NCBI GenBank assembly: GCA_016748015.1
Contig: JAAOMT010000303.1
Location: forward strand, 314,257 to 378,256
Direction of reading: 5' to 3'
DNA: 64,000 nucleotides
Source of the DNA: Geosiphon pyriformis
Lineage: Eukaryota; Glomeromycota; Glomeromycetes; Archaeosporales; Geosiphonaceae
The notes beneath the pieces are model-generated. The model saw only the letters and a program-made list of their open reading frames with translations. It made no database searches and was not told the origin of the DNA. Within the stretch, counting starts at the first letter, position 1, and each line of letters starts with the position of its first letter. Made by a program: the position numbers and the translations under genes. Shown here piece by piece: positions 56,721 to 64,000 of the stretch.

Positions 56721-57435
56721 TGTTACAGGTTGGAGTAATAAGCTAACAGATAGCAAAGAAAAACAGGATTATAGGGTGATAAAAATAATCAAAGAGAGAA
56801 TTACAATAAGAAAGTAAATTGAATAAGTAAGAATTCAATGTGTATAATCAGTCTTATAAAAATCACAATTGCAAATTTTTTCTGAAAATCTAAAAGTAGA
56901 GAAATAGTCCATAATTGTCAACAAATTAATACTACTAATATTATTCTATGTCTTAATTCAATGATTCTTAGAATCAATAACAGGTATTATTGTGCTTTTC
57001 AATCATTTTTTTATTTAAATAAATCACAAAAGCAAGCAATTACTTTTCAGACTAATTTTAATAAATACAAATCAAGAAAGAAAAAAGATAAGATTTGTAA
57101 ATGCCAATAAGTAATCTTTTATTTCAAGATGTTTAAATACTTGAAGGTAAAGAAAAGAGAATAAGCAATATGAGAAAAAATAATTGATAATGTGTTTTAT
57201 CTTATTATTTTGATCATGTTTTTCTACAGTTAAAAAATTTATTACTTATATAATTATTGAAAATAGTCAACAACCAGATTAATAATCAAGTCATTGATTA
57301 GGTTAATAATCAGGTCAACAGTTAGATTATTGATCAGATCAATAATTACTATCTAAAAATAAGGTGGCTAATTATATGACATAAGTGGCCAATACATGTG
57401 ATAACTAATAAAAAATATGAGTTTCAACCATAATA
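56721..57435 (-). repeat. B2 5' LTR (right side)
   Basis: Minus strand starts TATTATGGTTGAAACTCATA (mutated TGTTATGG) and ends CCAACCTGTAACA, 715 bp. The shorter 12-bp repeat array is at about 57255-57350. It is followed on the plus strand by ATAA and the MULE remnant. Confidence 0.88.
57255..57350 (-). repeat. 12-bp tandem repeat array, B2 5' LTR (short)
   Basis: About seven units of the AATCAGGTCAAT type, fewer than the roughly eleven at 50185-50325 in the other LTR of the same element. Confidence 0.8.
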
Positions 57436-58620
57436 ATAACATAAAAAAAATCATGAACAAAGCTTTTATATTAATTATAAAGCTTTAATTTAAGATTTTT
57501 TAGTAAGTTTTCATTAATGTAAAAAATACAATAAATTTGGTAGATTGTTTTGTATATTTGAACAACTATTACATTTGCTATAAGATTAGCATTAGTAATA
57601 AATATTAATAGTTTTGTTATTGTTGCTTTTTTGTGTATTCTAAAATCTATTTATATGATTTGGCAGTTTTATCTAATATAAAGACTTGTGCAATAAGATG
57701 GAATCTTGTGTTATTGTTTGCAATAAAAAAAATAAAAAATGGCATTTGATAGCAGTTGGTCTTTGTTGTATTATTATTTAAAACAATATTATGGTATTTT
57801 AACCAAAGAAAAACTTGTATAAAAGACATCTAAAATATACAAATAAGCTGATTTTTATTAATTTCAAACTCTATAACCCATTTAAAATCATTTGATTTGT
57901 GATTTATAAGAGTTGTTAACAAATAGAATATATTGTGTTTTTTATTGTCATGAATTTTAAATCTTTGTATTGTATTTGTAAAGTTACAATCAAGAATAAA
58001 TGCTATTAAAAATTTTACTTTTAATAATATTTTTTGAATGGTAATTAATAGATTTGTATATTCCATAAAAAATTGAATCTTTTAAAGAATGTTATCTGAA
58101 ATTTTTTGATACATCAATGCATATTTTCTAGTATTAAAATATAATAAATGATTGTGTGTATTATTAAGAATAATGAAAATTATTTTGTATAAGTTTTTGA
58201 TGCAGTTAATATTGGTATGTCAACTATATTCTTGATGTTTTGATTTGGTATTCTGATAATTTTAAACATTGATTTTTTTTTTGGTTTATATTGACTGCCA
58301 AATTCACATTCAAAAGTGCAATGTTTAATGTTTTCATCTGAATATTATTTTAATCTTTTTTGAATAACTCTAAATCCTTGTTGTTTACTATAGATTTTTA
58401 TAATTATGTTAACATTTTTCTATGTTTCAAAAACATAACTGGTGCAAAGTTTTATAGCTAAATAAATGTAAAAAAATCTAATACTAAATATAACTAAAAT
58501 TATAATCAAAAATTTTATCTCTATTTATAGGTACTTGGTTACTTAATTGAAATAAGTCTTTATTAATGTAATTTTGAAGTTGATTGGCCAGCTTTACATT
58601 AAAAATAAGTTTTAAATTAA
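57436..58620 (-). pseudogene. MULE/FAR1-like transposase, N-terminal half
   Basis: Minus strand open pieces 57830-58066 (AFILDCNFTNTIQRFKIHDN, SNDFKWVIEFEINKNQLICI) and 57647-57829 (SFIQVFLWLKYHNIVLNNNT, TKTNCYQMPFFIFFIANNNT). The second is the hallmark MULE core, canonically xLxxDTTYxTNxYxMPLxxFxxVD, with the Asp lost. Then YKxILEYTKKA, a degraded D-x-D-P block (FITNANL, about 57590) and IYCIFYINENLLKNL. Upstream, 58080-58350 retains NHLLYFNTRKYALMYQKIS, typical of the region before the core. DDE transposases of this type move cut-and-paste elements. The gene continues at 49644 beyond B2. Confidence 0.78.
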
Positions 58621-60496
58621 GATAAAAATTACTTTAATTTTTTAACACATGGTTTTTTACTAGATATATATACATACTTTTTTTTAAAGACAAACTGGTT
58701 ATTTTTTTTGCTCTGTGTTTACACTGTTATTAAAGATTTTTGGTCTCTTTTCTTGAATGTTGTTAATGCTTGTCTGTTGCTAATTTCACGTTTTTTAGAA
58801 GCAGTTGAATTTTCAATAACCGAATTTATCTTCAAATTGTCTTCTATAATTTGAACTGTTAAGCTTATAAGTAGAATAGCCAATTCTGTATCAGTTACTT
58901 TGTGTAGTTATGTTGTAGTAAATGTTAACTCTTTTTCAGGAATTGCTTATCTGGAAGCTCACTAAAAATGTGTAGTTACTTTGCTATGAAAGTCAACTCT
59001 TCTACAGGAATCTCATCTGTAGGCTACCCTAATGATTATGATAAGAAAAATAAAATAAAATAAAAAAAATGTAAAAGAAATAGAATTGTCAAGAGAAATG
59101 TTTTCTATCAAAACCTGGAGTCACTAACAAATTACTGAAATTGGTAGCTAATCAATTTCAAAAATATTAGTTTGTGTTGAAAGAATTTCAAGTATAATAA
59201 TCAAAAGATTTGGATTTTGAATATTTAATTTTTATTTGAAATATGTAAAAGGTAATTTGTTTCAATTAAGATATCTAAAATAGAATACTATGGTAAGATA
59301 CTATGAGAAGATATATTTTCTTGAAAAAAGAAGCTCTTTTTTTATACAACTTGTTGTAGTACTAGTCTTTAAACTTGCATTTTTCTCTTTGCTACAATTT
59401 TTGGTAAACTAAAAATACATTTCGGCAAACTACAAGTTATTTCACTGAACTATTGATTATTTCGGCCAATTTTTATTAATTTTGGCGAATTTTAACTATA
59501 TTAAATAGTTTAGGGTATTGTGTAATTTGATTATCTTAATTTCTATGGTACAAATCAAATTATTGATTGAGTAATAATATTTGATAATTTGATTAAATAA
59601 TAAGTAATAATCGAAATAATAATAATATATGCTAATTAATAATAGAACTTATGAAGGTAATTTTATGCTAATTAATAGCTGAAATTCTACTGGTAACAAC
59701 ACTAAAATATTAACTTTAATATAATACATAACATATAAAATATTATATTTAAAATTGCTAATATATTATTAATCATAATATTAATTAATATATTTAAGTA
59801 AATGTTATCTAAAATAGTTTGAAGAGTTAAACTTTACATAATCTGTTGTTTTTAATACTTTAGAATCTATAATTCATATTTGGTACACAAATTTTCAATT
59901 ACACCAAAAATTTTAATGTGTTTTTATATTATAATATACAGATAGTATGTATTAAATTCAAAAATTATGTAATGTAATATATGTAATTTATTTTTAACCA
60001 ATAAAAATAATTAATATTATATAATTTAAAACTGATTAATAAAACAAATAAAGTTATATATCACAATATTAAATTACATGCTTTTCTGAAGTTGTTACAA
60101 ATTTTTTTTTGTAACAGATTGTTATAAATCTATTAATTTTAATTAATATTAGTATAAAAAAACTAATAAAAATATCAAATAAATATTTTTGTTTTTTTTA
60201 GTTATTTAAAAAATAATTATAATAAATTGTTTAAAAAATAATAATTAATTATATAATTCTATTATTTGATTTTAAAAATTAAATTAATAACATAAAAATT
60301 AAACCTAATTTTTTATCTAGTTTTATTAATTCTAAAATAATTATAAAAGTTAAAAAACAACTCTTTGTCTTCTTAATTTTATGATCATAATTAAAACAAA
60401 GAGTAAAAAACAGTACTTGTTATTTTTCCTATAGTAACTAATAAAGTTTCAACATAAAAGAGTCTTTTTGTTATTAAAGCAGCTAAATATAATGTT
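58621..60496. other. AT-rich noncoding stretch with no recognised gene
   Basis: I see no coding domain here. Two things stand out. One is a loose direct repeat of about 60 bp (58907-58967 and 58974-59033, each starting GTGTAGTTA and containing AACTCTT...CAGGAAT). The other is a short cluster around 59418-59500 with TTTCGGCAAACTA, TTTCACTGAACTA, TTTCGGCCAATTT and TTTTGGCGAATTT. From about 59500 to 60380 the sequence is very AT-rich with long A/T runs and poly-stop in all frames. Confidence 0.5.
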
Positions 60497-61285
60497 TTGG
60501 CTATATTTTTCTTAAATATTAATAGTAAAAAGCTGCTTTTAGTGACTATTAGAGCATCTTTTTTATCTTTGGCTGGTTTTTTACCAGTCAAAGTTCTTTC
60601 AAAGAGACACATTTGGATTAATCTTAGTGTTGTTTCTACTTTTTTCAAGAGCCCAAAGGTCTTTAATAACAGACTAGTTAACAAACTGGTCTTTTCTTCT
60701 ATAGCTTTTATATCTGGTGCTGCTAGTATCACTTCTTCAAACAAAATAATTAAAAAAACCAAAGATTCAAAAAAGTGGGAGCAGTTGCTTGTTTTTGTTA
60801 TTGTTATACCAAACTCTTTTGTGGTTTCAACTGAAATCTTAAATAAGATCTCTACTATTTTATTCAGCATATCATTCAAAATAGGCCAAGATCAACTACT
60901 GGTTGTGTTGCCAAATGTGGTGTTTTTTGGTAAATTTTTACTGATTTTAAAAGCAAAACAATCATTTTTTATTGGGTTATCTGTTTTTAAGAACTAGACT
61001 AATCAAATAAAAACTGAATCATTTTCTCTAGTTTCTGGTGCTGCCACTGATAGTGCTTGGAAAACTATTATTAGTTATCAAAAATTTATTGGATAAATGG
61101 TCTTTACTCTAATACTTAGTAATATTTTTAAGATCAAATTGGCTTATGTTCAAGCTGTTTTTTAGTCTGTATATGGTTTTTTGAATGTTCTTACAGAATG
61201 GTTTTCTTGGTATATTTAATTGCCAATATTCCATTTTAATTGCAATCAGTCTCTTGTGAGTTCCTCAATTCTATTTGTGTGATAA
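60497..61285 (+). pseudogene. LINE ORF1, N-terminal part
   Basis: An open 166-codon piece (60497-60994): SPKVFNNRLVNKLVFSSIAF, SASITSSNKIIKKTKDSKKWEQ, IPNSFVVSTEILNKISTILF, LPNVVFFGKFLLILKAKQSF. The many Phe, Leu and Ile residues come from Ser/Pro/Thr codons changed by C-to-T, so apparent hydrophobicity is secondary. After a stop: VSGAATDSAWKTIISYQKFIG and LVSSSILFV up to 61280. Resembles the ORF1 that precedes the LINE ORF2 type seen at 45066. ORF1 proteins bind LINE RNA. Interrupted at 61286 by a probable solo LTR. Confidence 0.7.
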
Positions 61286-62039
61286 TGTTACTTGTTATAC
61301 TGAAGACTTTCTCTTTAATATTGCGATCTAAGTTATTTCTCAATTCCTGATTGTTGTGTGTATTTATGTACTTCTTCTCAGAGACTGAACTGAAATCTAT
61401 CCACTGTTTGGAGTCTTCTCTGAGGCTATCTTTGCAATTGTCTAATGTGTTTCTCTAATCTAGAAACACGGAATGTTAATAATCTTTAGCACTTTTCCTA
61501 ATTCTTACAATAAAGCTTTTATCAATTAGTAACAACATGAATAATCTTGATCAGGAATTATTCTTCCAAGGGATTCAGCTGATGAATAATAGTTTCATTC
61601 AATAAATAATACAAGTAAGTTTCTTAACACATTGGATTCAGTTTTTAATATTCTTTTTCATTTCTTTTTGATTAAAAGTTTTTGTGGATATTTATTTTTA
61701 AAAATAAAGACTAGAAGATAATTAAAGTGGAACTGTTGAATGAATTGTTTTGTTGGATGATATCATTTTTCTCAATATTAAAGCTACTGTATATATACAT
61801 GTTTGTAGTTCTATGAGAAAACACATTGTAATACTTTCTTTTTGATATTTCAACCTGGTGTTTGCTGCTATCACCAGTTGGTGTTGGCTGCTATTGTGAA
61901 CTGGTGCTTGCCACTATCACAAGATGGTGTTTGCTACTATGTTAATTATTATCTTTCTAAGATTATTACTGCACTATATTATGATTGAATAGTTTATATT
62001 ATTTTTATGATTTTTTTGCTAAATTCTTAAACCATAACA
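61286..62039. repeat. Probable solo LTR of an unassigned family (D)
   Basis: A 754-bp insertion interrupts LINE ORF1. It starts TGTTACTTGTTATACTG and ends TTAAACCATAACA, giving TGTTA/TAACA inverted ends like the other LTRs. It has a TATA-like TATATATACA near 61788, and a repeat of about four 23-bp units at 61853-61943. No gag or pol is inside. Flanking 4-mers are ATAA and ATGT, so I see no clean target duplication; boundaries or identity could be off by a few bases. Confidence 0.55.
61853..61943. repeat. 23-bp tandem repeat inside solo LTR D
   Basis: About four units of CTGGTGTTTGCTGCTATCAC with variable last bases; unlike the A, B and C arrays it lies just downstream of the TATA-like box. 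Confidence 0.75.
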
Positions 62040-63232
62040 ATGTAAAATCAGTGTCAAAAAACAATTTGAAGTTTTTTTGTATGAAGTTTGCTTTCTAAAG
62101 TTCTTTAAATGTAGTGTTTTTAATTAAGCTTACAAGTTTTGTTTACCTTGTCATTCTTAAAATTGTCAAGTCTTTGGTAGTTTCTGAATCTGGCTCTCTT
62201 TTTGCTGTTGTTGTGCTATATGATGTACTTTTAAGTATGTTTGCTGCTAACATTAAGACAGCTTTCAGTGTTTTTGATATGGTTACTCATATTGTGCTAA
62301 AGTCTGTTGGCATTTGGCAATATATGATAATTTATTTCGAAAAGTTGGACTTTGCTGTATCTATTTTGTCTTATTAATCAGTTTTAATGAACAGAGATAG
62401 TATTAGAATTTTTTTCTTGGTAAATCAAAATAAGACTATTCTGTCTTGTAATAAATTTAAGACCAAACTGGTTAATTTTTTTTCTGACTGTATAGCTTTT
62501 AAGATTAATAATATGATTTTTTAGATTGATAGTCAGACATGTTTTATTCTTTGCTTTCTTAAATTTGGTTGTTACTCCCAGTTTGCTCTGATTATGTTTG
62601 GTTCTCAAGTTGATTTGGATGCTATAGTATTTAAGACTAGTACACTAAGAAAGTTCCATATCTAGTGAAAAATTTCTAAAAATTAATGCTGTTTTTAATG
62701 CCAAAGTTCAGATCATCTGGCTTTAGATTATAAGATGTCTCTATCTTTTCCTCTTAAAAATTTCAAGGTGTTTATTTCTCATGTTGTTGGTAACAAGTCT
62801 TATGTTAAAGCTGCTGCTCTTGTGCTTTTTTCAGTTTCTAGTTCTTTAGTTGGTTCAGTTCTTTTTGTTAATATAATATCTGATAACTTTATGATCTCTT
62901 TTTAGTTGACCTCTTTGAAATTGAAATTGGCCAAGCTTTTTAATCTAGTTAATTCTATTGTTAAGTCTGTTGGTTTCATGATAAAAGTATTTGAATAATT
63001 TGTTAATGAAAACTTGGTTTTGAGTAGTGTTTTTGGTTTTAGGGTTAATAAAATTTTGATACACATAAGTTTTTTTAGCAAAGCTGTTGGTAAGCTAAAA
63101 CATAAAATAATTGCTTTAAAAACTAAATGTGGTTATGCAAACATTAATATGTCTGGCCCTTATATAGATTTGTTTTTTATTAATAATAATATGTTTTCTA
63201 ATTTGATGTTTTTTTTTACATTTAATGAATAA
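62040..63232 (+). pseudogene. LINE ORF1, C-terminal part with RRM-like and knuckle remnants
   Basis: After the insertion, KNNLKFFCMKF leads to the open piece 62114-62374: LVILKIVKSLVVSESGSLFA, MFAANIKTAFSVFDMVTHIV, SVGIWQYMIIYFEKLDFAVS, the pattern of an RRM-like domain (A-D-I-K-x-A-L-x-x-F-G then I-V-Y-F). Next FALIMFGSQVDLDAIVFKTSTL (62550-62640) and a decayed C-x2-C knuckle region (about 62680-62740, mostly lost). Open 63014-63229 reads SSVFGFRVNKILIHISFFSK, KIIALKTKCGYANINMSGPY and ends at TAA 63230-63232. Confidence 0.72.
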
Positions 63233-63336
63233 AATCCAAATGCGGCTTAGACTATAAACCATTCAAATAATCTAAACTAAGTGTGAATTATGCATTTTCT
63301 ACACATGACTAGCCACTTAGGCCAATCAGAATGACA

Positions 63337-64000
63337 CTAGACACTTATATGAACAGAAACCTCATCCCCAATACCTGAAAAAAACAAACAGGACTTACAA
63401 AATCCGAAACTAACACCAAACACATTAGCAATACCCAATAACCTAATTACACCAGCCAAAAAACCAAAGAGTGACCAGCAACTGGGATAAAAATAGAACT
63501 ATTATGTGGGATCAATCCATTTTTTTCTATAAAAGCCTGGTGCTTGGCACAAACCAACCAAACATTATCATAGAACACAAGACAAAATACACACACAAAA
63601 TTCACAATATTTTGACCTGCAATCTTAGAATCTTTGAATACAAAAACAGACTCATGATACCATTCATTAAAAACAAAGTCCTTAAACAGAGCTGTTCTAA
63701 CCACCAAATTGAAGCCACAAGTAGACAAAAACTGAGAAACATGTGAAGAAGAATAAAACAAACCAAAGCACACTTCCCAAGCTGAAGCATAAACGGTCAT
63801 CAACTTAGCATGACTAGCAGTCTCAAATGGACAAGAGAAGATATGATCTGAAACTTCGACATCACCACAGAATAAACACACCACACTAGAATATTGCCTA
63901 TTATACAGCCACTTACACACAGCAACTGAAAGTTGGTGATACAAAGCTTTCATAAAATATGTGTAAAAGCCAGCAGTCTGTGCACTAATAAAGCCAGCAG
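63337..64000 (-). pseudogene. LINE ORF2, C-terminal domain, running off the right edge
   Basis: The minus-strand frame is open from the window edge (64000) to 63450 and reads AGFISAQTAGFYTYFMKALY, then C-L-F-C-G-DVEVSDHIFSC (the C-x2-C-x8-H-x4-C zinc-like motif common at LINE ORF2 C-termini), then FVFNEWYHESVFVFKDSKIA and NGLIPHNSSIFIPV. A frameshift with a stop near 63447 is followed by NVFGVSFGFCKSCLFFSGIG and VSVHISV, ending at 63337-63339. It is the best-preserved LINE coding piece here, converging with the ORF1 on the other strand across about 100 bp. Confidence 0.85.

Larger units (their letters stand above)
49645..57435 (-). mobile_element. B2: complete family-B Ty3/gypsy element, minus strand
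   Basis: 7,791 bp with LTRs 49645-50407 and 56721-57435. The target duplication is ATAA on both sides (49641-49644, 57436-57439). Order on the minus strand: LTR, gag with CCHC, protease, Cys-rich linker, RT, RNase H, integrase, 3' module, LTR. It has no dUTPase, which explains part of its smaller size. It served as the reference for parsing B1. It is inserted in a MULE transposase gene. Confidence 0.92.

Noticed and set aside
60391-60879. 162-codon minus-strand ORF
   Set aside because: Antisense shadow of LINE ORF1, which has recognisable family blocks on the plus strand.
62114-62374. Apparent small hydrophobic membrane protein
   Set aside because: It lies in the LINE ORF1 frame and matches the RRM-like pattern; the Phe/Leu/Ile excess comes from C-to-T decay of Ser, Pro and Thr codons.
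1-64000. tRNA, rRNA or host protein-coding genes
   Set aside because: I found no cloverleaf with A/B boxes, no rRNA-like blocks, and no open frame that is not explained by a transposable element.

Overview
This is a gene-poor, AT-rich, CpG-poor eukaryotic window made almost entirely of decayed transposable elements. I see no intact host gene, rRNA, tRNA or CRISPR. The gypsy-type LTR elements, the LINE ORF1/ORF2 pair and the FAR1/MULE transposase resemble families I associate with arbuscular mycorrhizal fungi (Glomeromycotina, Rhizophagus/Gigaspora type). That assignment comes from remembered family resemblance, not from a search.

The core is a five-level nest of Ty3/gypsy elements, resolved from LTR ends (TGTTA...TAACA and mutated forms), 4-bp target duplications and rejoined reading frames. 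Element B1 (+, 29-3731 and 44005-45065) is the outer host. It was hit by A1 (+, 3732-44004, TSD ATGG, one copy now ATAG). A1's 5' LTR was hit by A3 (-, 4321-14466, TSD CCAT). A1's dUTPase-linker region was hit by A2 (+, 19100-39302, TSD ATAA). A2's gag was hit by C (+, 21231-31275, TSD ATGC). With insertions removed, A1, A2, A3 and C are each about 9.9-10.2 kb, which supports the parsing. Bases 1-28 are the tail of another A-family LTR inserted in B1.

The A/C elements encode one long Gag-Pol frame: Gag, CCHC knuckle, Tyr-Gln-Pro repeat region, aspartic protease, Cys-rich (zinc-like) module, dUTPase, RT, RNase H, integrase and an unrecognised C-terminal module that runs to the polypurine tract. 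Family B (B1, B2) has the same order without a dUTPase, and with its own Cys-rich linker and 3' module. Each LTR family has its own tandem repeat array just upstream of a TATA box.

Right of the nest the older substrate shows through. A LINE ORF2 (+, 45066-48560) meets, tail to tail, a MULE/FAR1-like transposase (-). The MULE is split into 48561-49644 and 57436-58620 by element B2 (-, 49645-57435, TSD ATAA). After an AT-rich stretch comes a LINE ORF1 (+, 60497-63232) split by a probable solo LTR (61286-62039). The window ends in the 3' part of another LINE ORF2 (-, 63337-64000).

All copies are dead or nearly so. Stops fall mostly at former CAA, CAG, CGA and TGG codons. The RT Y-x-D-D box is lost in five of six gypsy copies, and the protease D-S-G is lost in all five copies where I could read it. 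Most damage looks like C-to-T / G-to-A transition, as expected for methylated, silenced repeats.
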